A stretch of DNA of 43,189 nt from Romboutsia timonensis (GCF_900106845.1 NZ_LT629850.1:1675740-1718928), one strand, 5' to 3'; counted from the first letter of the stretch, positions 33,301-42,865 are shown. Made by a program: numbers and translations. The notes: generated by a model not told the origin, from the letters alone.

Positions 33301-34045
33301 TAATTAAAAATCCGTACTCTCTTAAAATTTCCTTTGAATATTTAGAATTAATAAACTCAATTATTTTCTTCCCATCTTCACTACTGTTTATAGGCGCTAA
33401 TGTATAATTTATATTTTCATGTAAATTTTTAGGAATTTCTAATACAACTTGACTACTTTTTAAGTCTAAAGAGTCACTTTTATAAACTATACCTAAATCT
33501 ACTTCTGATGTTTCAACATAATTTTTAACTGCTGATACATCTTTACCATATACTAGTTTATCTTTTATTTCATTAAATATATTTAGCTTCTCTAAAGATT
33601 CTTTTGCGTATTGTCCCGCTGGAACTGTATCAATTTGACCTATGGCCATAGTTATATCATATTTTAATAAATCTTTTAAACTTTTTATATCATATTTACA
33701 TTTATCACTTTTAATTAATACTAATGAATTACTTATTGGAACATTTATTTCATCTTCCTTTACCATATTTTTTTCTACTAATTCATCCATAAATTTTTCA
33801 TTAGCAGAAAAATAAGCACATACATCTGCTCCATTTTCAATTTGACTTTTTAAAGTTCCAGATCCTCCAAAGTTTATATTAACTTTTACATTATTTTCAT
33901 TTTCATATTCTTTAATTATTTCATTAATTGGATTTAAAAGACTTGTAGCCACACTTATAGTTAACTCATTTTGTGATGATTTATTGCATCCAGTAAGTGC
34001 TAAAACACAAAGTATGACACTTAATAGTTTTATTTTCTTGCGCAT
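33293..34045 (-). CDS. modA: Molybdate-binding lipoprotein
   Basis: A 250-residue extracellular lipoprotein: basic start, hydrophobic stretch and lipobox LALTGC with C20, then a type II periplasmic-binding fold (SVATSLLNPINEIIKEYE, NFGGSGTLKSQIENGADV, AIGQIDTVPAGQYAKESL, DLGIVYKSDS). It captures molybdate for ModB. Its ATG lies inside the last codons of mogA (16-base overlap), with GGGGAGG upstream. Tungstate binding cannot be excluded from sequence. Confidence 0.94.
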   Translation of the reverse strand: MRKKIKLLSVILCVLALTGCNKSSQNELTISVATSLLNPINEIIKEYENENNVKVNINFGGSGTLKSQIENGADVCAYFSANEKFMDELVEKNMVKEDEINVPISNSLVLIKSDKCKYDIKSLKDLLKYDITMAIGQIDTVPAGQYAKESLEKLNIFNEIKDKLVYGKDVSAVKNYVETSEVDLGIVYKSDSLDLKSSQVVLEIPKNLHENINYTLAPINSSEDGKKIIEFINSKYSKEILREYGFLINE

Positions 34046-34521
34046 TCTTTTGCCTCCCCAAGCAATATTTCAATTCCATGTTTTACATCGTCTAGTACAA
34101 AATCTAGTGCTTCTTTACATGCTTTAGGGCTTCCTGGTAAGTTAATTATTAGTGTATTTTGTCTAATTCCTGAGGTTGCTCTTGATAGCATAGCTCTTTT
34201 TGTAATTTGTAGACTATAAAATCTTATAGCTTCAACAATACCTAAGGCCTCTCTTTCTATTACAGATTTTGTTGCTTCTGGAGTTATATCTCTTTTAGAA
34301 AATCCTGTTCCACCTGTTGTTAAAAGTAAGTTTACATTTAAATTGTCACACATATTTATCATTTCTTTTTCTAGTAAATCTTTTTCATCTGGTAAAACTA
34401 CTTTTTTTATAACTTTAAATCCATTTTGACTTACTATTTCTTCAATTACTTGTCCGCTTTTATCTTCTCTTTCTCCCCTGTAACCTTTATCGCTACTTGT
34501 TATAATTCCTACTGTAAACAT
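34030..34521 (-). CDS. mogA: Molybdopterin adenylyltransferase, MogA/MoaB type
   Basis: A 163-residue MoCF_biosynth-fold protein: GIITSSDKGYRGEREDKSG at the N-terminus, LLTTGGTGFSKRDITPEAT (about 86-104) and IINLPGSPKACKEAL (about 134-148). It adenylates molybdopterin before metal insertion. It starts after a GGAGGTAA site, 66 bases after the XdhC-family gene, the widest gap within the operon; a secondary promoter there is possible but none was recognised. Confidence 0.93.
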   Translation of the reverse strand: MFTVGIITSSDKGYRGEREDKSGQVIEEIVSQNGFKVIKKVVLPDEKDLLEKEMINMCDNLNVNLLLTTGGTGFSKRDITPEATKSVIEREALGIVEAIRFYSLQITKRAMLSRATSGIRQNTLIINLPGSPKACKEALDFVLDDVKHGIEILLGEAKECARK

Positions 34522-34587
34522 TATTTACCTCCATGATGTCGACTTTAATAAATGCATATTAATTTTAGTTATAATTTATATAAAATA

Positions 34588-35388
34588 TTATTTTATTTTA
34601 TTTTTTCTATGAGTTAAACTTCCATTATTTTTAACTAATAGTATCTCTGCCATTATTCCAAATGCTATTTCATCAACACTATTAGATGAAATATTTATGC
34701 CAACAGGTGCATATACACTTTCTAATTTTTCTATATTTATATTTTCATTTATTAAAGTTTCTTTAACTTTAATCCATTTTTTCATACTCCCTATCATACC
34801 AATATACATTGGATTTCTATCTATTACACTTCTTAAACTAATTAAATCTCCTTCATAACCTCTAGTAGCTATAACTATATATGTATTATCATTAATAGAT
34901 ATATTTTTAATTATATTAGGTATATCTCCGCTATAAACTTCATCAACATTTTCAAATCTTTGTTCATTTGCAAATTCTTCTCTATCATCTATTACTATTG
35001 TATAAAAATCTAAATTCTTAGCAATTTTAAAAAGTGCTAGACCTATATGACCTCCACCTATGATTATAAGTTTAGGTTTTGGTTTAAATACTTTTATATA
35101 TCCAAATGCAGTTCCTCCACATTGCATACCTAAATTCCCATTGTCGTTTAAACTATACTCAAAGTTATAATCTTCTCCACTTTTTAGGCACTCAACGCAT
35201 TTATTTAGAACTTTATGTTCTATCATTCCTCCACCAACACTTCCTATAGTATTCCCATTTTGAAATACCGCCATAGTTGCTCCCATTTTTCCTGGTGTTG
35301 ATCCAATTGTTTTGGTTATTGTTGCTAAAGCTACTTTGTATCCATTTTTAACTTGGTTGTAAATTTCTTTTAATATTGTTTCGTCCAT
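34588..35388 (-). CDS. xdhC: XdhC-family molybdenum hydroxylase maturation factor
   Basis: A 266-residue protein. The N-terminal XdhC/CoxI domain has TITKTIGSTPGKMGATMAV and GSVGGGMIEHKVLNKC; residues about 100-240 are a Rossmann-type domain with LIIIGGGHIGLALFKIAK and VIATRGYEGDLISLRSV. In Rhodobacter XdhC binds the Mo cofactor, protects it and hands it to xanthine dehydrogenase after sulfuration. Placement between yqeB and mogA fits that job. AGGA lies before the ATG, three bases after yqeB. Confidence 0.92.
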   Translation of the reverse strand: MDETILKEIYNQVKNGYKVALATITKTIGSTPGKMGATMAVFQNGNTIGSVGGGMIEHKVLNKCVECLKSGEDYNFEYSLNDNGNLGMQCGGTAFGYIKVFKPKPKLIIIGGGHIGLALFKIAKNLDFYTIVIDDREEFANEQRFENVDEVYSGDIPNIIKNISINDNTYIVIATRGYEGDLISLRSVIDRNPMYIGMIGSMKKWIKVKETLINENINIEKLESVYAPVGINISSNSVDEIAFGIMAEILLVKNNGSLTHRKNKIK

Positions 35389-35391
35389 AAT

Positions 35392-36201
35392 TTATCTGTC
35401 CTCATGTTTTTGTTTCATATATAATATAGCTTCTAATACTCCACCAGCTATAGTTCTAGCTTTATCCGATATTGTAAAAGAGTTCTTTACTTCTTCTTTT
35501 CTTGGATCTATATCAGCTATTTTAAGCTTACTTTTTATATTACTTTTATCTCTTATTATACCTCTTAAAACACCGTCTATTGAAGCCTTAACTTCAGTGT
35601 TATCTATGTAAGCTATTGTTTCACCTTTTTTAACTATATCACCTATTTGTTTAACATTTGATATAGTTCCACTAATAGGTGAGTATATAACTCTTTCCTT
35701 ACTTACTCCTTTTATCTCTCCTGGTATTCCCGTATTTTCTTTTGCATATCCTTTTTCTATTATTCTACCTAGGTTATGTCCTCTCATAGTTTCTATTACT
35801 ATATCTACATCACAAGATGCACAAAATCCAGGTCCTAAAGCTATAGTTATAGGTGCCATAGATTTATTTGTTCCTAAGTTTTTCTTAGCAAGTATTGCAT
35901 CTACTACTGCTAATGGTTTTAATGTTTTTATGTACTTTCCATAAGGGTCTATAATTATTGGAATATTTCCTTTATCTAATATGTTATATATTTCATCTAT
36001 ATTATTAGCTTTTTCACATACAACACCTTCTACTATAGATTTTTCATCATATATTGCTTCGCTAAAACATACTGCACGTCTTATAGACGATGGATTTTCT
36101 ATCTCAAGTATTACTACTTTAAATCCGCATCTATAAAGCTTATGTATTGTACCAGTAGCTATGTCTCCACCACCTCTAACTACTATTATGTCATTTTTCA
36201 T
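35392..36201 (-). CDS. yqeB: YqeB, selenium-dependent molybdenum hydroxylase maturation protein
   Basis: A 269-residue protein with the family start (IIVVRGGGDIATGTIHKLYR), PSSIRRAVCFSEAIYD, LGPGFCASCDVDIVIETMRG around the middle and a later hybrid-motif-like part (SPISGTISNVKQIGDIVKKG). YqeB is a marker of the selenium-dependent hydroxylase system, where it is thought to help place the labile selenium ligand on the Mo cofactor. The two cysteines of the FCASCD motif are good candidates for chemistry. It overlaps mocA by four bases. Confidence 0.93.
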   Translation of the reverse strand: MKNDIIVVRGGGDIATGTIHKLYRCGFKVVILEIENPSSIRRAVCFSEAIYDEKSIVEGVVCEKANNIDEIYNILDKGNIPIIIDPYGKYIKTLKPLAVVDAILAKKNLGTNKSMAPITIALGPGFCASCDVDIVIETMRGHNLGRIIEKGYAKENTGIPGEIKGVSKERVIYSPISGTISNVKQIGDIVKKGETIAYIDNTEVKASIDGVLRGIIRDKSNIKSKLKIADIDPRKEEVKNSFTISDKARTIAGGVLEAILYMKQKHEDR

Positions 36202-36785
36202 ATAATATCTCCCTTTTTTAAAAGATTATTAAAATCATCTATATTATCTATATCAAATAGAGTATTTTCACAAACATCAACATATTTTATTTTATCAGAA
36301 GATTTTATGATGCTTTTTCCACCTTTATCTCCTTCTAATTTTAAAATATCTTCTTTATATTTTTTAGGATATATAACTGGATTTCCAAAACGATTTTTAT
36401 ATTTGGGAATTACTATAAAACTTGTATCTTCATTAAATGCATCTATTAGTTTTTCTATATCTTTTTTATCTAAAAGAGGCTGGTCTCCAACAAAAAACAT
36501 ATATCCTTCACTTTCTTCACAATTTTTTATTCCTAATTTTATCGATTCACTTATGCCCCTATTAGGATATTTATTTTTCACTACTTTAAAATCTAAATTT
36601 TCTCCAATTTCTTTTATTTTTTCATATTGAGTTACTATTAATTTATCTTTAAAATTACATTTAGATATGACATCTAAGGTGTACTCAATTAAAAATTTGT
36701 TATTATACTTCATAAGAAGCTTATTCTCACCCATGCGCCTAGAAAATCCAGAAGCCATTATTATCGCTGAAATCAAACTCATCAT
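36198..36785 (-). CDS. mocA: Molybdenum cofactor cytidylyltransferase (MocA/YgfJ type)
   Basis: A 195-residue nucleotidyltransferase. The substrate loop is ASGFSRRMGENKLLMKY near the N-terminus; FVGDQPLLDKKDIEKL (about 96-111) and GNPVIYPKKY follow. It links CTP (or another NTP) to molybdopterin to give the dinucleotide cofactor used by hydroxylases such as the enzyme encoded upstream. It overlaps yqeC by four bases and yqeB by four, showing tight translational coupling. Confidence 0.92.
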   Translation of the reverse strand: MMSLISAIIMASGFSRRMGENKLLMKYNNKFLIEYTLDVISKCNFKDKLIVTQYEKIKEIGENLDFKVVKNKYPNRGISESIKLGIKNCEESEGYMFFVGDQPLLDKKDIEKLIDAFNEDTSFIVIPKYKNRFGNPVIYPKKYKEDILKLEGDKGGKSIIKSSDKIKYVDVCENTLFDIDNIDDFNNLLKKGDII

Positions 36786-37525
36786 CCTTTTATATATTCA
36801 TTTGTAAATATACTACCATATATATACCTATTTATATATGATGAGCTTTTACATTTTATATTTTTTATAAGATTTAATGCATTTGTTTTGTTGTTAATAT
36901 TTTCTACCTTATTAATAAATAAAATCTTTTCTCCTTTATAAATCTTAAAAAGTCCATTTTTATTTAAAATAAGTTTTTCTAAATGCTCTATATTAACTTT
37001 ATTAGTTGAATAATCATTTATAATATCTAAAAATCTATCAACTCTATGAATATTTTCTTCATTAATATCTAATCCTATTGAACTTATATCTACTACACCT
37101 ATTGTTTTTGTTGTCTTAGGATATATTACGGGCTCTAAATCATTCCATCCTTTAAGACTTTTTTCCTTTGATCCATCACCTTCTATTATTACTATATCAA
37201 AGTAATGTATTATTTTATCTAACATCTCAAAGGTTAGTCCTTTTATTTTTAAGTTATTTACTATATGATTTCCTATTACATAAACCCCATTTTTATTATT
37301 TTGTAGTATACTATGGTAATTTTCGTTTGGAAAATCATTTAACATAATTATTTCATCATAAATACTTTTGTCTGGTATATATATATGAGTTGTTGTTGTA
37401 ACTAACACCTTATAGTCTTTTCTAAGTAAAGAAGAAGCAGAGTACATCAAAGATGTTTTCCCCCCTGCTCCAACTATTGTTATTATATCTTTCTTACTTA
37501 TTTTAAAAGTATCAATTAAGTTCAT
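36782..37525 (-). CDS. yqeC: YqeC, putative selenium-dependent hydroxylase accessory protein
   Basis: A 247-residue P-loop protein: TIVGAGGKTSLMYSASSLL (about 17-35), then LVTTTTHIYIP, VIIEGDGSKEKSLKGW and VIGVVDISSIG-like beta strands. YqeC is found only with the selenium-dependent hydroxylase set (YqeB, MocA, XDH); its exact reaction is unknown, presumably nucleotide-driven. It begins four bases after the molybdenum-subunit gene with no clear ribosome site, so it is likely read by coupled translation. Confidence 0.9.
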   Translation of the reverse strand: MNLIDTFKISKKDIITIVGAGGKTSLMYSASSLLRKDYKVLVTTTTHIYIPDKSIYDEIIMLNDFPNENYHSILQNNKNGVYVIGNHIVNNLKIKGLTFEMLDKIIHYFDIVIIEGDGSKEKSLKGWNDLEPVIYPKTTKTIGVVDISSIGLDINEENIHRVDRFLDIINDYSTNKVNIEHLEKLILNKNGLFKIYKGEKILFINKVENINNKTNALNLIKNIKCKSSSYINRYIYGSIFTNEYIKG

Positions 37526-37529
37526 TTTA

Positions 37530-39803
37530 TTATTTATTAGTCATAGCCATAAATACTTTTTCTGGTGTCATAGGTAAAGTATTTAAGTTTATTCCTAAGC
37601 CATTGTATATAGCATTTTCTATAGCTGGAGATGGTGTATTAACAACAACTTCACCTACAGATTTTGCTCCAAATGGTCCTGTTGGCTCATAACTTTCTTC
37701 AAAATCAACTATTATATTCCCTACATCTTTTCTAGTAGGCATCTTATATTGCATAAATGTATTAGATGCTAATTCTCCCCTTTGTGTATATACAACATCT
37801 TCATACAATGCCATACCTATACCTTGAACTATTCCACCCTCTACTTGTATTTTTGCTAAATTTTTATTTATAACTGTTCCACAGTCAACTACAGCTACAT
37901 AATCTATTATTTCAACTTTCCCTGTTTCTTTATCTATTTCAGTTTCTACAAATCCTGCTATAAATGGTGGTGGTGAAACTGGACTTCCGTGAGTCGCATA
38001 TCCTATTAATTGATTTTTATTACATCCTACAGACATATCTATAGCTAAATCTAATACTGATATTTCTTTATCTTTATTTATAGATTTTACATATTCTCCA
38101 TCAAACTCAACAAAATCTTCACTTAATTCTAATCTCTGTGCGCCTAAGCTTACTATCTTATTTTTAAGCTCTGTTGCAGCTTTTACTACTGCCATACCTG
38201 TAACATAAGTAGTACTAGATGCATAAGAACCTGGATCATATGGAGATGAGTCTGTATCAGCTGAGTTTACTACTATTTTATCCATTGTAGTTTCAAGTAC
38301 TTCTGCACACATTTGAGCAAGTATAGTATCACTACCTGTTCCCATATCTGTAGAACCTGTAAGTAATGTATAGTTACCATCATCATTTAACTTTATTTCT
38401 ATAGATGCAGTGTCAATTCCAGCTATCCCCGAACCTTGCATAGTAAGAGCCATACCAACACTTCTTACTTTAGTAGGTGATATTTCTTTGTATGGATATT
38501 TCTCATCCCATTTTATAAGTTCCTTACCTTTTTTAATACATCTATCTAATGCAACACTATTTAATTCTTTATTGTAAGCAGGAGAAGTTTCTCCCTCTTT
38601 TATTATATTTTTTAATCTAACATCTACTGGGTCCATATTTAATTTAGCTGCTAGTTTATTTATAGTAGATTCAACTGCAAAACATCCTTGAGTAGCTCCG
38701 TATCCTCTAAATGCTCCTGCTGGTGTTTTATTTGTATATACTACATTTCCTTTAAATCTAGCTGCATTTAACTTTCCATACATAGGCATAGTTTTCTCTC
38801 CTACTAGTCCAAATGTAGTAGAAGCATGTTCTCCATATGCACCTGTATCTGATAGGGCATCTATATCTATAACTTTTATAGTTCCATCTTTGTCAGCTCC
38901 AACTTTTACATTTAATTTCATAGCATGTCTACTAGTTGTACATGTAAAAGTTTCTTTTCTATCATATATTATTTTTGCAGGCTTTCCTGTTTTTAAAGTA
39001 ACTAATGCAGTAAATATTTCAACACATGCAGTTTGCTTTCCACCAAAACCGCCACCTATTCTTGGCTTTATAACTCTTATCTTACTTGATGGTATATCTA
39101 ATGCTCTTGATAAATGTCTTCTTACATGGAAAGGTATTTGTGTAGAACTTACTACTACTAATCTTCCAGCATGGTCTAAGTAGTTATAAGCTCTGTAAGT
39201 TTCCATCATTCCATGAGATTGTGCTTGTGTATAATATGTATCTTCTACAACTACATCACATTTTGATAATTCCTCTTCTACATTACCTTTTTCATATAAA
39301 TGTTTAGATACTATATTTCTTTCTCTTTCCATTCCTATATCGAAATTACAATGTACATCTTCAGTATGTATTATACTTTCATTATCTATAGCTTCTTCCA
39401 TATCTATTACTGGTGTTAATACATTGTACTTAACTTTTATCATCTTCATAGCTTTTAAAGCTATTTTTTCATCTATTGCAGCTATTATTGCTACCTCATC
39501 ACCAACATATCTTACTGTTTTATCAAGTATTAATCTATCATAAGGAGATGGCTCTGGATATGATTGTCCAGCTAATGTAAACCTATTATTTGGCACATCT
39601 TTGTATGTTAATATACATTCTACCCCAGGCACCATTAATGCTCTTTTTGTATCTATTTCTTCTATAATTGCATAAGGATGAGGACTTCTTAGTATTTTTA
39701 CAACTAATGCTTCTTTAGCTGCTAAGTCATCTGTGTATACTGGCTTACCAGTAGCTATTGACATTCCATCTATCTTTGCTATGCCTTTACCTACTATATT
39801 CAT
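37530..39803 (-). CDS. xdhA: Xanthine dehydrogenase family, molybdenum-binding subunit
   Basis: A 757-residue catalytic subunit of a three-subunit molybdenum hydroxylase. Mo-cofactor motifs: GGGFGGKQ (about 250), AFRGYGATQG (about R364, the arginine typical of xanthine-oxidising members), GSTDMGTGSDT, and GAKSVGE with the base E718. The a/b hammerhead domain is at residues 1-120. It oxidises purines such as xanthine or hypoxanthine; neighbouring permease and YqeB/YqeC/MocA genes point to a selenium-containing purine enzyme. It shares an operon with the FAD and Fe-S subunits, two bases after the latter. Substrate specificity within purines is not settled. Confidence 0.93.
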   Translation of the reverse strand: MNIVGKGIAKIDGMSIATGKPVYTDDLAAKEALVVKILRSPHPYAIIEEIDTKRALMVPGVECILTYKDVPNNRFTLAGQSYPEPSPYDRLILDKTVRYVGDEVAIIAAIDEKIALKAMKMIKVKYNVLTPVIDMEEAIDNESIIHTEDVHCNFDIGMERERNIVSKHLYEKGNVEEELSKCDVVVEDTYYTQAQSHGMMETYRAYNYLDHAGRLVVVSSTQIPFHVRRHLSRALDIPSSKIRVIKPRIGGGFGGKQTACVEIFTALVTLKTGKPAKIIYDRKETFTCTTSRHAMKLNVKVGADKDGTIKVIDIDALSDTGAYGEHASTTFGLVGEKTMPMYGKLNAARFKGNVVYTNKTPAGAFRGYGATQGCFAVESTINKLAAKLNMDPVDVRLKNIIKEGETSPAYNKELNSVALDRCIKKGKELIKWDEKYPYKEISPTKVRSVGMALTMQGSGIAGIDTASIEIKLNDDGNYTLLTGSTDMGTGSDTILAQMCAEVLETTMDKIVVNSADTDSSPYDPGSYASSTTYVTGMAVVKAATELKNKIVSLGAQRLELSEDFVEFDGEYVKSINKDKEISVLDLAIDMSVGCNKNQLIGYATHGSPVSPPPFIAGFVETEIDKETGKVEIIDYVAVVDCGTVINKNLAKIQVEGGIVQGIGMALYEDVVYTQRGELASNTFMQYKMPTRKDVGNIIVDFEESYEPTGPFGAKSVGEVVVNTPSPAIENAIYNGLGINLNTLPMTPEKVFMAMTNK

Positions 39804-39804
39804 A

Positions 39805-40254
39805 TTACTTTACCCCCATGTATGTTTTAATTGCTCTAAGTTGTCCCATATAACCTGTACATCTGCATAGATTTCCAGTTAAGTAATGTATTATTTCTTC
39901 TTCAGTTGGATTTTCTAGTTCTTTTTTCATTGCAAGTACTGTCATTATAAATCCAGGTGAACAGAATCCACACTGTTCTGCTCCTTCATTTACAAGTATT
40001 TGTGCAAATTCACTTGCTTCTTTTTGTAAACCTTCTATTGTAGTTATATTCTTTTTATTAGCTCTTATAGATAGTGTTGAACAAGATAATGTAGGTTTTT
40101 CATCTATCCATATACTACATAGACCACAACATCCTGTATCGCATCCTCTTTTTACACTTAGATTTCCTATTCTTCTTAATGTATCTACTAAATACTCATC
40201 ATAAGAAACATCTATATCTACTTTTTTTCCATTTACATTCATTGTGATTAACAT
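39805..40254 (-). CDS. Xanthine dehydrogenase, 2Fe-2S subunit
   Basis: A 149-residue protein with two [2Fe-2S] sites. The plant-ferredoxin-type cluster uses C38, C43, C46 and C58 (GCDTGCCGLC, LSCSTL); the second uses C95, C98, C130 and C132 (EQCGFCSPG, GNLCRCTGY). It passes electrons from the Mo centre to FAD. GGAGG lies before the ATG. The start overlaps the FAD subunit gene by seven bases. In some strains this gene is called xdhC, so no symbol is given here to avoid confusion with the chaperone. Confidence 0.96.
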   Translation of the reverse strand: MLITMNVNGKKVDIDVSYDEYLVDTLRRIGNLSVKRGCDTGCCGLCSIWIDEKPTLSCSTLSIRANKKNITTIEGLQKEASEFAQILVNEGAEQCGFCSPGFIMTVLAMKKELENPTEEEIIHYLTGNLCRCTGYMGQLRAIKTYMGVK

Positions 40255-41042
40255 GATGATACCTCCATTAAAGCGCTTTTAACTAATGATTTACATATAG
40301 CTTTTCTATATTCTTTACTAGCTCTCATATTTGAGCCAAAAACTAATTCTTCACAAGCTATTTCACTTGCTTTTAATATATTTTCTTCATTTAATATATT
40401 ATTTGATATAAACTCACTTGCTTCTTTAGCTATTGTAGCCCTTTGAGGTCTAGCACCTACACATATTTTAAAGTTGTTATCATCTTTTGATATTGCTATA
40501 TTTAATATCGGATAATCACTTCTTGAATTTCTCATACATTTATATATAGATTTAGAATTATTTTTCTTTATATGTACTTTAACTAATATATCTTTTTCGT
40601 ATTTTTGATTTAAAAACTCTTCTAATTTTACTCTTCCACCTTTATATAATTCTACCTCTGTATCTAAAGATAATAATGCTACTATTAAGTCAGAAAATCC
40701 ATATTTAGAAAATACACTTGCCCCAACTGTAACTACATTTCTAAATTGAACTCCAATTATATCCTTAACGCAATTTCCTATAACTCCATTAAAGTATTTA
40801 TTTAATATCGGGCTAACTTCTAAATCTCTTAATGTAGTCATAGCACCTATTTTAATATAATCTGAAGTTTCTTCTATAAGGTTTAAATTTAAATTTGATA
40901 AATCTATACCAGTGCCTATTCTTTTTTCACCCATTCTAAGAAAAGCACTTCCCCCTATAACTATATTATTTTTCCTCTTCATAAGTATTTCATAAGCTTC
41001 TTCAAGTGACTGAGGTTGCACTAATTCCATTAGTGTAAACAT
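40248..41042 (-). CDS. xdhB: Xanthine dehydrogenase, FAD-binding subunit
   Basis: A 264-residue flavoprotein of the CO dehydrogenase/xanthine dehydrogenase medium-subunit family. NIVIGGSAFLRMGEKRIG (about 26-43) corresponds to the FAD loop, and NVVTVGASVFSKYGFSDLI (about 102-120) to the second FAD contact; CVGARPQRATIAKEA is in the C-terminal domain. It is somewhat shorter than the usual 280-290 residues. First gene of the enzyme block; AGGAGGA precedes the ATG. 156 bases separate it from the permease, enough for a separate promoter though none is clear. Confidence 0.93.
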   Translation of the reverse strand: MFTLMELVQPQSLEEAYEILMKRKNNIVIGGSAFLRMGEKRIGTGIDLSNLNLNLIEETSDYIKIGAMTTLRDLEVSPILNKYFNGVIGNCVKDIIGVQFRNVVTVGASVFSKYGFSDLIVALLSLDTEVELYKGGRVKLEEFLNQKYEKDILVKVHIKKNNSKSIYKCMRNSRSDYPILNIAISKDDNNFKICVGARPQRATIAKEASEFISNNILNEENILKASEIACEELVFGSNMRASKEYRKAICKSLVKSALMEVSSC

Positions 41043-41198
41043 AATATGTCCTCCTATAAACTATATTTTGTCATTATTTATATACAATAACTAATCTGAA
41101 TACTTTATAAAATGCATGTATTAAATATTAAACAACATATCTAACGCATGCATATCATTTTTAAATATAATATTAATTTAAGATAAATATTTTTACAT

Positions 41199-42539
41199 TT
41201 ATGCTTTAACTAAGTCGTCAGATAAGTCAATGTTTTCTGATATAAATTCTTCTTTAGGTAATACTATATTAAGTATTACTGCTAATATTGCAGGTAATAC
41301 AGTTTTAGATTCACCAAATATCAATTGAATAGATTCTGGGAAAGAATCAAAAAATCCAGGTACATAAGCTACCCCTAATCCTAGCCCTAATGATACTGCA
41401 AGTATCATAGTATTTCTTTCTGTTAATTTATCAGTAGTTATTAATTTTATACCACTTACAACTATCATAGAGAACATAACAATAGAAGCTCCCCCTAATA
41501 CACTAGATGGCATTAAAGATAAAAGTGCGCCAACTTTAGGGAATATTCCTGCTAGTATCAATATACATGCACCTGTTGCAACAACGAATCTATTTACTAT
41601 CTTTGTCATTGATACTATTCCTACATTTTGACCAAAAGATGTATTAGGTAATACATTAAATATTGCACCCATAAGACTACCTAAACCATCAGCAAGTACT
41701 CCGCCTATTATTTCCTTCTCCTTAGCTTCTCGATTAAGCCCAGAGTTTGTTATTGCTGTTATATCTCCTATAGTTTCTACAGTTGAAACCATATATACAA
41801 ATATCATAGCGATTATAGCATCTATATGAAATGCAAATCCTAGCTTAAATGGTACTGGTACAGATAAAAGTGGTGCTTGTGATAAAGAAGAAAAATCTAT
41901 TTTCCCCATAGGTATAGCTACTATGTAACCAACCACTAATCCTATAAGTACTGATGATATACTAAGCATTCCTTTAGTGTATTGCTTAAAAAATATTACT
42001 GTTATTAATACTATTGTCCCTAATAATAAATTTGATGGTGATGCAAAATCACTTGCTCCAACTCCACCTGCAAAATAGTTAACTCCCGTTGGTAAAAGGG
42101 AAATCCCCATAGTTAAAACTACTATTCCTGTAACTACTGGTGGAAAATACTTTCTTATATGTTTAAGTACAACTCCTCCTACTAACATTTGAAAAATCGC
42201 ACCTACTAAACAAGCCCCTAATATTCCTTGAATACCATATTTTGTTCCTATTGCTGTAGCTGCTGGAACAAATCCAAAACTTGTTCCCATTACTATAGGT
42301 AACTTTGCTCCTATTGGTCCAACAGGATAACATTGTATTAATGTTACTATACCAGATACAAACATTGCACATTGAATTAATGATGTTTTAGTTTGTACAT
42401 CTAAGTTTAATATATTTGAGATTATTATAAGTGGTGTAACATTACCAACAAACATAGCTAATATGTGTTGTAATCCCAATGGTATTGCTTGTGTTAAACT
42501 TGGTCTTCCATCTAACTGATAAATAATTTTTTTGTTCAT
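41199..42539 (-). CDS. Xanthine/uric acid-type purine permease (NCS2 family)
   Basis: A 446-residue membrane protein with about 12-14 segments. The NCS2 core is visible: PLGLQHILAMFVGNVTPLII at the N-terminus, GVLADGLGSLMGAIFNVLP and NTSFGQNVGIVSMTKIVNRF (the family signature) near 275-320. Members carry xanthine, uric acid or uracil with protons or sodium. Position immediately upstream of a purine dehydrogenase operon favours xanthine or uric acid. GGGGAG precedes the ATG. A clear promoter lies at 42604-42632. No purine riboswitch was recognised in its leader. Confidence 0.93.
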   Translation of the reverse strand: MNKKIIYQLDGRPSLTQAIPLGLQHILAMFVGNVTPLIIISNILNLDVQTKTSLIQCAMFVSGIVTLIQCYPVGPIGAKLPIVMGTSFGFVPAATAIGTKYGIQGILGACLVGAIFQMLVGGVVLKHIRKYFPPVVTGIVVLTMGISLLPTGVNYFAGGVGASDFASPSNLLLGTIVLITVIFFKQYTKGMLSISSVLIGLVVGYIVAIPMGKIDFSSLSQAPLLSVPVPFKLGFAFHIDAIIAMIFVYMVSTVETIGDITAITNSGLNREAKEKEIIGGVLADGLGSLMGAIFNVLPNTSFGQNVGIVSMTKIVNRFVVATGACILILAGIFPKVGALLSLMPSSVLGGASIVMFSMIVVSGIKLITTDKLTERNTMILAVSLGLGLGVAYVPGFFDSFPESIQLIFGESKTVLPAILAVILNIVLPKEEFISENIDLSDDLVKA

Positions 42540-42603
42540 AAAATTCTCCCCATTAAAAATTAAAATATTTATTAGTCCCTTTTAGTTGTTTGTTATATTT
42601 TTA

Positions 42604-42632
42604 ATTATATATTTATTGTTATATTTTTACAA
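42604..42632 (-). promoter_or_regulatory. Promoter of the purine permease (and perhaps the whole operon)
   Basis: On the minus strand TTGTAA (42627-42632), a 17-base spacer, then TATAAT (42604-42609). Transcription should begin near 42597, giving a leader of about 58 bases, too short for a purine riboswitch. Confidence 0.75.
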
Positions 42633-42865
42633 TAGTTTATCGAACATTTTTATTTTTTTTAATGTTTTTATACGCTACTTTACCGTACTATTGTTATTAA
42701 ACATAGTTTAAAAAAAAAGAAAATAAGTAAAATCACTATAACTCCAATTTAATCCTGTCTATAAAATTAACAATCATTTTTTAATTCAAATAAAAATATT
42801 AAATTTAATACTAGTATATTTTCTAAAACAAGCCAATAATTTATAATTTATTTGCATTATTATTT

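Noticed and set aside
38890-39183. Plus-strand frame inside the molybdenum-subunit gene
   Set aside because: It is a shadow of a strongly conserved coding region on the other strand.
42540-42600. Purine or xanthine riboswitch before the permease gene
   Set aside because: The leader implied by the promoter is only about 58 bases, and none of the conserved purine-aptamer segments was found on the minus strand up to 42720.
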